DNA of 64,000 nt from Cynocephalus volans (lineage: Eukaryota; Chordata; Mammalia; Dermoptera; Cynocephalidae), in contig NC_084462.1 of NCBI RefSeq assembly GCF_027409185.1, forward strand, positions 83,624,179 to 83,688,178. Direction: 5' to 3'. Below the pieces are notes generated by a model. It was given only the letters and a program-made list of their open reading frames with translations, did not search any database and was not told the origin of the DNA. This document shows, piece after piece, positions 43,201 to 53,820 of the stretch. A program made the translations under genes and the position numbers. Numbering within the stretch: position 1 is the first letter of the stretch; each line of letters opens with the position of its first letter.

Positions 43201-45428
43201 TAATCTAATCACTATGGAAATCTGTCATAGAAAAAAAGCAGTTTTCTGGCTTAAACAAAATATTAAAGCATTACAGAAAAGGGGCCTATATGTTTGAGAA
43301 CTAGTCTGTTAGCATTTCTGTTAAACCTCTTATGTGTTTTGTGTTCTTGCTATAATTGACTAGTTAAAAAAATTTGTATAACACAGAGTCTATGTTATTT
43401 ATTTGAGGAGAAAAGATTTAGGCACTTCAACAATTAGAGCTTGTTTATGTAGTAGAGCCCTATATGTATATAATAGACATTGATTTCTGAGATTTATTAA
43501 TTCTTTTCTACAGTCATATTCTTCATTCACTCAGCAAATAAATACTAAGTCCCCATTTTATGCTAGACTTAGCACAAGGGGTACAATTAATGAACAAGTT
43601 GGAAGTATAGGAATCTTGTTGAAGCTAATCAGGAACTAGAAAATCATTTTGAGTTTGAGTTGTTAGGGCATAAAATGTGCATCTGTAAGGCCTCAACAAG
43701 AGAGTTTACCTTAAATTTGGGAATAAATGTAAAGTGGATGGCAAAGTACACCACTTGCCATTTGGGAATAATTTGAGAGAAATTAGAGGCTCTTGGTTTA
43801 CTAAGTGGTGATGTTCCTGCAACCATCCAGTTCCTATTCCCCATCTGTGGCTAATTTAATTAAAAAAATTTAGTAGCTATGTTGTGAATTAATGTCTCAT
43901 AAAGAAGTTTTAGTGTCTGAGATTTTGGCTTTGATGTGTTTTGTCCTAGATTGAAGAAAGATAAAGAGCTACAGAAGGTTCAGGACATCAAAGAAGTCAA
44001 GCAAAACATTCATCTTATCCGGGCCCCTGTTGCAGGTGAGTTCTGCACTGCATAGGAGTTCTGCTTTAAGTAGAGAGATGAAAAATCTAGATTTTTGTGG
44101 TCTTGGTAATAATTGGATACCAGCAAACTTTTTAAGTGTATTTTTTCATTTAAATGTTATCTCTGATAGTACATTTATGATATAACTTGGTTTATAAAAA
44201 TATAATTTATTTAGTGTATGAGGGTACTTCAGAAAGTTCATGGAAAGATTCATATTGTCTTTTAATTCTGTTTATTCACGAACTTTTTGAAGTACCCTCG
44301 TATTTCCCAGTTGCAGTCAAATCTATTAAATGTGGTGTTTCTTTTCCCCCATTATAAGGTTCTGTAAGATGTCTTTCCAAATTAAGCAGAATGATTTGAG
44401 TAGTAATTTCCTGGATGAATTTTGCCTCACACCTGCTTTGATTAAAGGACAATGTTTTATATGAGTGGTTCTCAAACACTGGTTGGTGTTGGAATTACTT
44501 GGGGAACAGTATAAATACAAAGGCCCAGGCTCTTTGAGTCTGGGCCTCAGTTCTTTAGTAGCTGTCCGGGTGATTCTGGTGTTAAAGTTTGAGGACTACT
44601 GTTTTATATTAAAATCTTCTGTTTTAAAAACTTCTGTATTGAAAACTTACTGGTAGTCACTTATTTGGGCAATTGTTCATGTACATAGTTTGTGAGATGC
44701 TAGATAGTCAGTCTTTTACTCAGCTGGCACCAAGTACAGTCTTATGTAATTTACTTATGCAAATTACTTAAAGGGAGAGAAATTTTGCCTAAACCTTAGT
44801 AAAGATCAAGTTTTGTAACTACTATGTGTAAAACTCCTACCTAGGTTATTTTTGTACCAAATGCTGTTGAAACAAAATAAGCAAAATCCTGGAGCATTTG
44901 TTTGACATGTAGGTAATAGAAACTGACACACAAAAAGCAAGAGAAATGAACCATTGTTACCTCATTTTTTGGGTAACCCTCTTTGAGGCAGGTAGCACAG
45001 TGTTAAGAGCAGGGACCTTGGACCAGGTGGCTAAGGTTCAAATCCGAGCTTTCTGACTTACTGGACTTAACTAGCTGAATGTCCTTGGCCAGTTAATCTG
45101 TCTCTGTGCCACAGTTATCTCATCTTTAACATGGGGATTGTTATAAGGATGAAAAGAGCAAATAGATGTAGAATGCTTACCTTATGTGTGATGTATCATA
45201 AGTCCTGTATAAGTTTAGCTATTATTACTCTTAAATTCATTAGAAATGGCTAATTTTATTCTAAAACAGCCAAGATTCTTTATAAAGTGTTGATATAAAT
45301 TCTGCAAGGTCACATTGAATTGACTGTGTTTTTTATTTTTATTTATTTGTAAAGGCAAAGGAAAGCAGCTGGAAGAAAAAATGGTACAGCAATTACAAGA
45401 AGATGTGGACATGGAAGATGTTTCTTAA
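31039..45428 (+). CDS. RSL24D1: RSL24D1, RLP24-type ribosome biogenesis factor, spliced CDS (6 exons, 163 aa)
   Basis: Homologue of yeast Rlp24, a nucleolar placeholder that occupies the RPL24 site on pre-60S particles until it is removed by the AAA ATPase Drg1 (SPATA5/AFG2 family in mammals). The CDS joins 31039-31119, 35119-35232, 36890-36962, 40990-41053, 43950-44035 and 45355-45428 (492 nt). The protein begins [18 protein letters not shown]. Its L24e-type zinc finger is C6-x2-C9 with C32-x3-C36. A basic stretch (about 38-60, [11 protein letters not shown]) and a charged helical C-terminus ending EDVDMEDVS follow. The ATG has A at -3 and G+C-rich surroundings. Introns are GT...AG and the frame is intact. 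The length equals the usual 163 residues. Intronless retrocopies of this gene are common, but this locus has introns and a CpG promoter, so it is the parent gene. Confidence 0.96.
31120..31497. other. RSL24D1 intron 1, 5' part
   Basis: The first ~110 bp continue the CpG island. The rest is ordinary intron. Long ORFs on both strands here (for example 30736-31308 minus) are products of G+C-rich sequence. Confidence 0.6.
31510..31553 (+). pseudogene. Tailless tRNA-Cys(GCA) 5'-half retropseudogene
   Basis: GGGGGTATAGCTCAG then GGGTAGAGCATTTGACTGCA (31516-31552) matches the 5' half of tRNA-Cys through the anticodon GCA and stops just 3' of it. No T-arm or acceptor 3' strand follows. It is flanked by the 12-bp direct repeat TTTGATCTCTCT at 31498-31509 and 31554-31565, with no poly(A). 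Target duplication and the lack of a tail fit retroposition of a cleaved or truncated tRNA. Confidence 0.85.
31566..33698. other. RSL24D1 intron 1, central part
   Basis: No exon or clear young repeat. A 30-bp tandem duplication lies at 33486-33546 (TTGATAGTTTCTAAGAAAAT repeated). The ORF at 31930-32163 is a chance frame with no domain. Confidence 0.5.
33718..34341 (-). mobile_element. Composite L1-derived element, copy 3 (5'-truncated, antisense)
   Basis: It has the same 3'UTR, endonuclease relic and unique segment as copies 1 and 2 on the minus strand. The relic is clearest here: minus-strand translation reads [19 protein letters not shown], an L1 ORF2 endonuclease-domain motif. It is flanked by a perfect 19-bp duplication ATTCAACTTAATTTTCTTT (33699-33717 and 34342-34360). 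It sits in RSL24D1 intron 1. Confidence 0.88.
34361..35118. other. RSL24D1 intron 1, 3' part
   Basis: AT-rich intron leading to the exon 2 acceptor. No other feature seen. Confidence 0.5.
35119..35232 (+). CDS. RSL24D1: RSL24D1 exon 2 (residues 28-65)
   Basis: The acceptor TTTTCTTGTAG is followed by GTATTTAGA. It encodes the second zinc-ligand pair (C32, C36) and the basic rRNA-binding stretch. The donor is GTGAGT, phase 0. Confidence 0.96.
36461..36542. mobile_element. 82-bp mariner-type MITE hairpin
   Basis: The arms TTAGGTTGAGCCATATGAAA (36462-36481) and TTTCATATGGTTCAACCTAA (36523-36542) are inverted repeats with one mismatch. TA dinucleotides flank both ends. The TTAGGTT terminus recalls mariner/MADE-like elements. 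It lies in RSL24D1 intron 2. Confidence 0.75.
36890..36962 (+). CDS. RSL24D1: RSL24D1 exon 3 (residues 66-90)
   Basis: The acceptor CCCTCTTACAG is followed by GATAATTC. It encodes [20 protein letters not shown] and ends one base into codon 90 before GTAAGT. Confidence 0.95.
36963..39240. other. RSL24D1 intron 3, proximal part
   Basis: No exon recognised. A short ancient MIR/L2-like fragment lies at about 38225-38295 (ACACATTTATTAAGCACTGCC...AATCCCTGCCCTCTAGG). Otherwise AT-rich. Confidence 0.5.
39241..40110. repeat. Old L1M-type 3' segment, copy A
   Basis: GACTTAACAGAAAAGTTGCAGG, GAAATTAACATTGATATAATA, GTCATGTCTCTGTAGTCTC and TTGATCATATGGTTAAGGTG follow the same order as 41220-42070. It contains the polypyrimidine tract at 39350-39456. 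Confidence 0.7.
39350..39456. repeat. Polypyrimidine tract
   Basis: More than 100 bases of almost pure C/T on the + strand (TCTCTCCCTTCCCTCCC type). Confidence 0.95.
40126..40450 (+). repeat. Ancient hAT-like DNA transposon fragment, copy A
   Basis: GTCCAATATGGCAACCACTAGCC...GAGCACTTGAAATGTGG...ATATTGGACATTGCTG. The ends resemble inverted GTCCAATA termini. A diverged second copy lies at 57445-57735. Confidence 0.6.
40990..41053 (+). CDS. RSL24D1: RSL24D1 exon 4 (residues 90-111)
   Basis: The acceptor TTTTTTTGTAG is followed by TTGTTGCAATG. It encodes the helical [18 protein letters not shown] and the donor is GTATGA. Residue 91 is Val here; from memory the human protein has Asp. Confidence 0.94.
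41719..41874 (+). mobile_element. GC-rich two-part tRNA-related SINE
   Basis: It starts GGGCCGAGCCCGTGGCGCAC, has GGGTTCGGATCC box B, a second module beginning near GACTGACCTGTGCACTC, and a (CAAA)n tail. It is flanked by a perfect 16-bp duplication AACTTTGATCACTTGG (41703-41718 and 41875-41890). Confidence 0.9.
42257..42978 (-). mobile_element. 5'-truncated L1, antisense
   Basis: Contiguous antisense L1 3'-end text: TGTAATGATCAAATCAGGGTAG, ATTTCATTTAACATAATGTC and GGATTGCTGGATCATGTGATAG. The flanks GCTTATAATTCTTTTT (42241-42256) and GGTTATAATTTTTTAT (42979-42994) are a diverged target-site duplication. It lies in RSL24D1 intron 4. Confidence 0.85.
43950..44035 (+). CDS. RSL24D1: RSL24D1 exon 5 (residues 111-140)
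   Basis: The acceptor TTTTGTCCTAG is followed by ATTGAAG. It encodes [20 protein letters not shown] and ends CAG|GTGAGT with the Gly codon split. Confidence 0.95.
44219..44300. mobile_element. 82-bp mariner-type MITE hairpin (GAGGGTACTTC termini)
   Basis: TGAGGGTACTTCAGAAAGTTC at the left and GAACTTTTTGAAGTACCCTCG at the right are inverted repeats. TA lies on each side (44217-44218 and 44301-44302). The termini recall Hsmar2/irritans-type mariners. It lies in RSL24D1 intron 5. Confidence 0.82.
44464..44601 (+). repeat. MER5-type hAT MITE
   Basis: It begins AGTGGTTCTCAAACACTGG, contains GGAATTACTTGGGG and GGTGATTCTGGTG, and ends AGTTTGAGGACTACTG. Confidence 0.75.
44985..45235 (+). repeat. 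MIR SINE, sense
   Basis: CACAGTGTTAAGAGCAGGGACC...GGTTCAAATCCGAGCTTTCTGACTTACTGG...CTCTGTGCCACAGTTATCTCATC is MIR from its tRNA head to its core, just before RSL24D1 exon 6. Confidence 0.85.
45355..45428 (+). CDS. RSL24D1: RSL24D1 exon 6 coding part (residues 140-163)
   Basis: The acceptor TATTTGTAAAG is followed by GCAAAGG. It encodes the acidic tail ending VDMEDVS and stops at TAA 45426-45428. Confidence 0.95.
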
Positions 45429-46280
45429 AAATCTCACTATAACCATTTCTAGTTGTACGTTTGAATATCTCCTTTGGAGACAGAACTTTTAAATTATTGA
45501 TTTATTTGTTACATAATGTCACTGAAATGAAAGGCAATTAAATATACGTCTCTCTTGCATTGCTTCCTGCAACATATGAGATATTATGGATGTTAGATTG
45601 CATCTCAGTGTTAAATCTTCACGATAGATGTGTTCATGTAAATTATGAGAATTCTGTTTGTAAATACAGAAGTGAATTGTGGATATAAAATGGTCAGGCC
45701 ATTTGGATAATGGCACCAGGCAACATTTATATCATAACTAATGACAAAAATTCATGGCTAGTGATATATAAAATAAAATTTTTTTGAGTAAAATATTCCT
45801 TTTATTAATGTTAATCTAGAAGGGGGAATACAACAAAGAACTAACAATTTGTATGTCAGCCTCAAATAACACCTTTTATTTTGATTTCAGTATTTCTTGT
45901 TTTGGCTTATTTGCATCTTAGAAGAGTATAATGGCCTTGTATAATGAAGGCTAATTATGCTGGACTGTTTTGACTTAGTTTAACTGTTCTGTTAACTCTT
46001 GTGGATTTTGAGGATGAGAGCTGAATAATCTGTGCCTGAAATGGCACTGTGTAATTTCCTCTTTGGAGTATATTCAGTTCTAACTTGTGATTCCTGGTAG
46101 AACAAACTTTATTTTTATAGTCTAGAAATGATCTAAAACCAGAGGAATCCTGAGGTCTTTTAAAATTTGTTCGGTGGTTTTCTTTAAAAAAGCTCCTTAT
46201 TATTTTTGGAAAATAGAATTTATAGGTAGAACATCTGTCTATTATTTGCACACAAAATAAAATCATTTCTAAAGTAAGTG
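45429..46280 (+). other. RSL24D1: RSL24D1 3' UTR
   Basis: Non-coding AT-rich sequence after the stop. AATAAA occurs at 45772-45777 and 46256-46261. Which one is used cannot be decided from sequence alone, so the UTR may end near 45795 or 46280. Confidence 0.6.
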
Positions 46281-48119
46281 CTTACACATGTATTATTTAA
46301 AGATACTAAACAGAGGTATGAAGTGTTGATTACTTGGTAGAAAATAACTTCCTCCACATGGACTACTTAAGTAGGAGATATATTTAATTAAAAATAAACA
46401 TATTCTTAATACTTCATGTTTCTATATTTTTACATTATTTTCAACTTTAAGTGTGTTAAGAATAAGTAACTATCGCTTTGTATATTGGTATTTTAGGTCA
46501 GAATTTAGAATAAATTCCAAATCATTAGGGATGTATGATTATAAAGTAATAGCTAATTCTTTATTTCAGTATCAAATAGTAAAAAAGTGGACTGGAAGAA
46601 GTGTTGAAAGACCTGAATTTCAGTGTTTTTTTTTTTTTTTTTCTCTTTATGTTCTTATTTATAAAATATGGCTTATTTGTAAACAACATTATTGATGTGA
46701 AGATTAGGGGAAATGATATGTGCAAGGAAAGACATTTGTAAGATTTCTTGAAATTTTCACTGCATACTATATTCACGTTTGTTTTAATGTAAACATGTTT
46801 AAAATTACATACTATTAGGAAACAAGTTTCCTATCTTGCTAGCTAGTGAGCAAACTGTTCTTGCCTTGAGACCGTCAATTTGGTGACATTGGGCTGAATT
46901 AAAGAGCTGATGTATCTTAGGTTTAGCATCCAGACAGTTCTCTTTACTTTCTTGATTTTGTAGTATTCTGAGAACCCAGATCTCATTCTAAACTATATGG
47001 ATAGAAATGCCACAGTTTTATCCCTCAATACGTCTCTAAATTTGGGTTGGATCACTGAGATGAATTGTCCCTTTAAAATGTTGCCTGAGGGGTGGTATGG
47101 TACTGTGCTTTTAGGCTACTGTTACTTCAGCCTGTCTGGCTGAGACCCATACTGAGCGGTTAGTATAACACAAAAGCATGAAATTTTTCACACACTCAGT
47201 ACACGGAGCTTTTATATTCTCTAATTGTTTAGGAATAATAGAGGATTGGAAATCATGGAAAGAGATATCTTTAACGCGTATACCTCACAATACCTTGTAA
47301 GAATGCAGAAAACCTCTCACATTAAAAAGAATTCTTATTTCTTGAAACCCTAGGAACATGTTTATCCTTTAGATAGGAATTTGAGAAGGACTGGCCTATT
47401 TCACAATATCCTTTGAAGTAGATAGCATTATTCTCATTTTATAGATGGAAAAATCTGAGGTCTAGGTGACTTGACCTTTTACCACATAGAAGATGGGAGG
47501 GGGTAGGGATTTGTGTTCATACAAGTCTGTTTCCAAATTTGTCCTGCTGTATGTAGAAGGGGTTTATCTAGAGCCTCATGGATTCAGTGTTCACAAGCCC
47601 AGATGATTGCTAGGAGAGACAACCATGAAAGTTACTTACTTGAGTGGCACTCGAATATGATGTGGTTTCTTCATCTGAAAGATGGAGTTAATAATAGGAC
47701 CAACTGTTTGTAAGGATTCAATCAGTCAGTACATGTAAAATGCTAATTTCAAGGCCACCACCATAATAAACTAGCATTGAAATGTTAGCTACTAGGATTG
47801 GCTGTGTGATCACACAAAACTCACCAACAGCAGTGGGCTTTGACTTGGGAGAAAGGTGGAGGGTGCTAGGGTTTGGGGATAGCTGTGGCTAAATTGAGGG
47901 CAGTGTGCTTAATCCACAAAGACAGGTACGTTTATGATTAAAATGTTATTTATCCTTTAAGTCAGATAGAAAATTTAGTTATTAAGAACATCTCATTCCC
48001 CAGACATTCCCTGTTGTGAAGAGAGGGAGAGGGAAATTTCTGGTTTCTCTCAGCTAGTAGTTTAAAACATGGGTAGTTGCTTATAATTTTAAGGGATAAT
48101 TTAAGTGGTATAAGGGAAG
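46281..48119. other. Intergenic, no gene seen
   Basis: Contains a poly(T) run near 46625-46643 and a short antisense MIR-like piece near 47390-47480 (TTCTCATTTTATAGATGG). No promoter, exon or RNA gene recognised. Confidence 0.5.
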
Positions 48120-48491
48120 TGTATCAGTCCATTTCTGTTGCTTATAACAATACCTGGAACTGGGTAATTTATAAGAAAATGAAATTTATTGCTTGCAGTT
48201 TTGGAGGCTGAGAGTCCACAGTGCAGGGAACACATCTGGAGAGGGTCTTTTGTGGTGGCTTTACAGCAATGCAGGCGTCTTACGTGGCAGAAAATGGTGG
48301 AGCAGAGAGAAAGACTAACTTCATTCACTCTCCTTTTAAAGCCCTCCAAACCATGCCCATGACCACCATTTTTAATCCATTCACTACAGTATGGTCCTAC
48401 AACCTAATCACCTCTTCAAGGCCCCACCTTTCATTTACTCTGTTAACACTATCACAGTGGGGGTCAAATTTTGAGGAAACAATCCAAGGCA
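48120..48491 (-). repeat. MaLR-like solo LTR, antisense
   Basis: It opens TGTATCAGTCCATTTCTGTTG, then AACTGGGTAATTTATAAG, CAGTTTTGGAGGCTG and ACCTAATCACCTCTTCAAGGCCCCACC, reading as the reverse complement of a MaLR/MST/MLT-type LTR. Internal retroviral genes are absent, so it is probably a solo LTR. The subfamily is uncertain. Confidence 0.65.
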
Positions 48492-49110
48492 GTTATATTT
48501 TTCCTGTCCTGTAGCTTACAATTTAAATGGCGGTCTGGAAAAAGACATCAGATATAGTGTGAATTCTAATATTGAACGAACACCTTGTAGAAGTTAACAT
48601 GGCAACTTGTTGAATTAAGTGTGTTGAAAAGACAAGGGGAAATGTCCATTAAAATAAACCCCCTCAATTTCAAGGACTCTAGAAGAATTTTCAAAAGTCT
48701 ACATTCCTTTATTAATATACAGCAGGATTGAAAAGGTGACCTACAAATTTTACCTTGCGTGTCTTTATACTGAGTGTTTTAATCAGTCTCATGTTGATCT
48801 GAATCCCTTCTACAAAAGCAGAAATGACTCCTTTAAGAACGTATTCTTTGTGCTCTGAATGTAAAAATCTACCTTCAGATGCCACGGGATGAGCCTTTGA
48901 CTTAAGATCTTCTGAGTGAACACTCTCCCTAGGTTTTTAATCTTAATCAATTGAAGCTATAATGTGAGGGATGGAGGAGAGGCTTCTGCCACATGATCTT
49001 CCCTGGTGTACTAGTTATCTGGTCTCTTTCTCTAACATCTCATTGATTCTGTGGCTCCTATGATCCTACTGATATATTCCTTTTTGCCACAGTTTGCAAC
49101 TAAAAATCTT

Positions 49111-49263
49111 TTCTTTTCTTTTCTCTTTTAATTTATCAATGTACAATGTAAGTTGATTTTCATGTGCCTTTGCCAATTCCTCCTTTTCCCCCCACCCTGT
49201 TCCCTCTCCTACCCCATTAACATCATCTCTGTTCACCCGTCTTAACAGGTTGAAGGAATTGTC
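49111..49263 (-). mobile_element. Very short 5'-truncated L1 3' end, antisense
   Basis: A TTTTCTTTTC tract, then ATTTATCAATGTACAATG and TGTGCCTTTGCCAATTCCTCC, an antisense L1 3'UTR pattern. It is flanked by a perfect 14-bp duplication CAACTAAAAATCTT at 49097-49110 and 49264-49277. Confidence 0.85.
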
Positions 49264-49277
49264 CAACTAAAAATCTT

Positions 49278-50700
49278 GACTGGCAGACATTCCCTGCTCT
49301 CCAGCAAATCCAGGCAGCCTATCCATCAGAATCTCCAAGAGTGTGAGGACTTTTATTTTATCCCAGGCACATATTAGGTACCAGGTGTGTGGCAGGTGCT
49401 CAAGAATTGTGGCTAAATGGAAAATGAGTGTGTAGCCATATGCTAGGTTTACTTCAGTCTATTTTAATTTTAATTAACTAGTAACCTGAAAGATATAGAG
49501 AATAACAGCAGAGAGATATACGAAGAGTGGAAGCAGCCTTTTTGTGACTCGGATGTTAATCTAGTCTGTGCTGTTGGGAAGGCTTGCTGGAGAGCAGTGC
49601 TGGCCTTGGGTTGCATACTTGATTTTGCTGCTTAGATCATTGTCTACTAGTGATAGACCGATCAAAGTTGCATTTCTGGGTCTGGCTGGAGCATTCACAT
49701 GTCAAGGAACCCCAGGAAAGACAGAATGAGGTGTTTTAGCAGGTTTCTTAAAGCACTTTTGTCCAGAACTTGCTTTGTTGATGGAAATAGTCTCTTACTT
49801 TTGGGGTCACAGAGTCTAAAAATAGAAATAATGAGAACTATTTGGGGAGAATCTGTTAAGACATAAAGAGTACTGCTCTAAAGGAGTGTTAACTAACCAA
49901 AAAGTAAAGTAGACTGGCCTCTTAGTATTTTGAGAAACTTTGTTTTCAGAATGCCAGCTGTTAAATACTTGTTTAGTATTTTCTAGTTAAGTGTATATAC
50001 ATTTGGTTTAACACCAAGCCATTGACTCTTAAGAGAAGCACCACCAATGAGAAATATGCCATTCTAAGTCAGTGAGTTGCCCCATACAATTTTTTAGTCT
50101 ATACTTAGTGATAGTGTCACATACTTCCTTTTCTGATATCAGGGAATGAAATTTAGGCAGCAAACAAGTATCAAAGGCAGTCTACCTGATTAAAAAGGAT
50201 CTGCCATTCCAAAGCAGATAATGATACAAAATACTTGTTAATACTTGCTCATACTATATTAAACTTTAGGTGCCTACTTTGCATGTCCACTGAGTTTCTC
50301 TTCAACATTCTCAGATTCTTCGTGTTGCCAAAACACCAGAGCTAGGAGCTTTTTGGCTTTGTAGCGATACAATTTCTCCATTTCCAGAAGGTACAAAAGA
50401 ATTACCAGAAGATGCATTAGAAGAATATACAATAGAAATGAAAGTGGTATGGGGGTAAACTCTCAAAAGATAAAATATTCAGGTCACAACTTGAATCTGC
50501 GCTTTGATTACATATTTGCAAACAGAATACAGTACCACCTAGCCGCGGAGTTGTGAGAATCCAGTGACATATAGTAGTAATTGCAGCCAAGCATGGCATA
50601 TTAACGTACGCAACGTTAACCTTCAAGTTAGTTCTCTCCGTATTGCAGATGAAGAACATGAAGGTAAGAGGAACTGAATAACTTGATCCAAGTTACTAAT
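49278..50700. other. Intergenic, no gene seen
   Basis: Unique-looking AT-rich sequence. The ORF at 50417-50659 (minus) has no recognisable domain. Confidence 0.45.
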
Positions 50701-50804
50701 TAACAAATAGGAGAGCTTAGCTTAGGTTCCAGCTCAGTCTGTCTGACTTTTAATCATATGTCTATATCATAACAGCATTTAGCATGATGCCTGGCACATA
50801 TTTG

Positions 50805-50913
50805 TGTTGCTTCTTTTTTTTTTTTTTGGTGGCTGGCCAGTATGGGGATCCGAACCCGTGACCTTGGTGTCATAAGGCTATGCTCCAACCAACTGAGCTA
50901 ATTGGCCAGCCCT
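50805..50913 (-). mobile_element. tRNA-Ile-derived SINE, antisense
   Basis: Poly(T) then GGTGGCTGGCCAGTATGGGGATCCGAACCCGTGACC...GAGCTAATTGGCCAGCCCT. The 15-bp duplication CCTGGCACATATTTG lies at 50790-50804 and 50914-50928. The target is the 3' end of an old MIR (CCTGGCACATATTTGGTGCTC). Confidence 0.92.
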
Positions 50914-51859
50914 CCTGGCACATATTTGGTGCTCAATATATGTTTATTCATTCAAGGAAAAAAATCTAGCAGTAAAAGAAAGTGTTTTGGAGAAAATGAT
51001 AGATTTTACAGAGTAGTTGAATTTTCCTTGAGACAATATTGGATACTTTTTCTTACCAGTTCTTCCGGGACTGACAGGTGAACATCTGTCTAAGGTTGAG
51101 TGTAATTAAGACAGCAAATTTAATGAAATGAAGGTTTTTGAAACTTACTGTTCTTAAAAAAATTAATACAGCAATGCATTATCAGTATAATTATTGGACG
51201 AACTGTTTACATTTAGCCCTGAAATGCATGCTAATCTTGTTATCCAAAGAATTCTAAATTTTATCAACACCTGCTTTTATTTTTGAGCAATTTCAGTATT
51301 CATTAGTTAGGTTTTAAGATGTTTATTGTGTATCTATGTGTGAGGCATTGTTGACCTCATTTAGCGATGAATAATTAGTTCATGTTATATTTGAGAAATT
51401 TGAATTATTGGGAAGTGTATTCTTCTAGTTACAGTTCATGTCTTATAGGACTATTTAAATCTAATAGATATTTATTGTACTTGTGCCAATTCTTAAGTTC
51501 TCCAGGGCTACTAGAATTACTACCAAAAAGAATTCTGTCTTCATCCCAGGGGATGAACGTTCTGATGCCAACAAGCTTCAGGGTTCATATAAGTTGAGAG
51601 GTATTTTTGAAGACACCCAGTGTGCTATTTGAGTCATTTTTCCAGCAATTGAAGTGGCAAAGAATCTAAGATCATGTTCTCACAGTGCACACAACACATG
51701 TAACATTGCATCCTACTGTTAGTTAAACGGAACCTCAGAAGTAATGGCCCAACTGAGCAAATCTATTGAAGAAGTCTCCGTTAGAAATCAGGCATCCAAG
51801 AAGATTTGGGTTGAAACAGTCAAGGATGAGCTATAGTAGCATTGAGAGAGCAGCATCAA

Positions 51860-52143
51860 ACCTGATTGCACCTTAGAATCTGGAGCAGCTTTACAATTAT
51901 CAATGCCTGGGCCCCACCCCAGACCAACTAAATGAATAGCTCTGGGATTGGGGCCCACACATTGGTGTTATTTCGTTCATTCGTTCGTTTGTTTTTGGCG
52001 GCTGGCGGTATGGGGATCTGAACCTGTGACCTTGGTGTTATAAGACTGCTCTCTAAACAACCAAGCAACCGGTCAGCCCTGTTGGTATTTTTTAAAAAGC
52101 TACTAGTGATTTTATATGTTCCCAAAGCTGAGAACTACCACTG
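51860..52143. repeat. hAT-type (MER5-like) MITE interrupted by a SINE
   Basis: GCACCTTAGAATCTGGAGCAGC and CTGGGCCCCACCCCAGACC on the left, and AAAGCTACTAGTGATTTTATATG with GCTGAGAACTACCACTG on the right, form one hAT MITE split by the SINE at 51974-52078. Confidence 0.65.
51974..52078 (-). mobile_element. tRNA-Ile-derived SINE, antisense
   Basis: GGCGGCTGGCGGTATGGGGATCTGAACC...CAACCGGTCAGCCC, reverse of the SINE. Its tail has become (TTCG/TTCA)n. An imperfect duplication around TTGGTGTTATTT and TTGGTATTTTTT flanks it. Confidence 0.8.
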
Positions 52144-53820
52144 TATAACATCTAGACTTTCTTAGTCAATTAATGCAGAGGTGTTTGCAAACAGGGTCTT
52201 TTCAAGAGGCATTTTAGTAAACACTGTTTGTTTCTTTATGTTATCAAGCGACTCCCCAAAATAACAGAGACGTTTTTAGTATGATGCCTGGATAACTTCA
52301 GCAGCAGTTACATGATTTTCCAAGTAACTAGTGACCACACCATGATTGCTACCTGGACGTTTCTTGAGTTTTAAAACAAATTGGGATACAAAGACAATAA
52401 TTTCTATTTTTTACTGGAGTTTGATTAATATTCTGTCTGGATTGATGTGACCTTGAATTAAGCAGTGAGGACTGCATGGTCCATTTGCCAGGATCTATAT
52501 ATTTTATCTTCTTTAATTTACCCAATTATGAAAGTCTTGGCTAAGACTCCTGCTCAAATCCCAAATGAGGCACTCACCATAATCTTGTCCTTCCACTGGT
52601 TGCTCCTGTCATGGTGTAGTTTATCACAAACAATAAAACTCACCTAACTTTACAGAAGGGTGAACAGGATGTATGCGTGGAAAGAATTGGGGTTTTTATT
52701 CTAGGAAAATTGTATTGTACCATCTGTGGGTGGGCATAGCAGAAAGATGGGATATTACTTGAAGCATTTTATCAGAACCTCTTTCTAATAAGAGGTTGTT
52801 ACGTTGTGTTTTTACAGTGACATTGCGGTTCAAAATCTATTAATTATATAAAGTACAGAGTGTTAATGCAGATGAACTATTCAATCACACTTTGAGGGTT
52901 TCCATCACAGAACACGAATGATTTAGTGAAAGCAGCATCTTCTGAATTTCTTAATCTTGACATAAAAAATTTGGTTTTTATTATTTTCTTCCTAGGAAGG
53001 AAGCCATACAGTCATGAGGGCATTGAATAGGCGTTATCTTCTAAAGAAGCCCCAGAGCAAGGGGGATTCAATAAATAATTCATTGCTTCCTTACCTCCAC
53101 CAAAATCTCTTCACTCTAACTGCAAACTTGAAATTAGAAGGTGTTCAAGTCTTGGAATTTTAATCTACCTCTTCTTAATACCCTTCCCTCTTCTCTGAAG
53201 GCAAAATATGTTTATAGCTTATTTATTACTTCAGGACTAACTTCAAATAAGTTCTTTTGGATAAGGTGAGTAAGTTACAAAACTCTAGCAATCTGCAAGG
53301 TATTTGAAATTTTAACCGCCATTCTTTCATTTATCCATTCACCCATTCTGAAAATATTACCGAGTTGCTCCTATGTTCCAGGCACTTCTAGACAGCATGG
53401 GGATATTGTAGTGGACAGAACAGATGGAAAGCTCTGCATGCATGGAGTAGGGTGGGACAGTAAAGGCTGATACCAATAACAAAAAGAAAATGATAAAAGG
53501 TGTGTCAAAAGTTTTAAAATAAATTATATTAAAAAACAAAACAAAAAACTTTGACTCAAGTCCTACTTCAGAAATATATTCTAGATAAATGATTATGTGC
53601 CCAAATATGCATGCACAAAGATGTTCATTATATTTCAGCACAACATTGACAGCAAGGACTGGTTAAATAAATTGAGGACTGGTTATATATTATGTAATGG
53701 ACTGCTCTGAAGCCATTAAAAAGGATGGGCAGAAATGTTTCTAACGACATAGAAGGATGTTTACAATATAGTAAATGAAAATTGCTTGTTTCAAAATTGT
53801 ATGATATGATTCCTTTAAAA

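Larger units (their letters stand above)
41130..43230. repeat. Old L1M-type segment, copy B, interrupted by two later insertions
   Basis: It shares its order with 39241-40110 (GAAATTAACATTGGTGCAA, TGGATCATGCATTGCATTAG, TTGATCACTTGGTTAAGGTG) and resumes after 42995 (GGTCCAAGCTTGGCCAGAGG...CCTCATCTTGTACTTTCCC). A dimeric SINE at 41719 and an antisense L1 at 42257 sit inside it. Confidence 0.7.
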
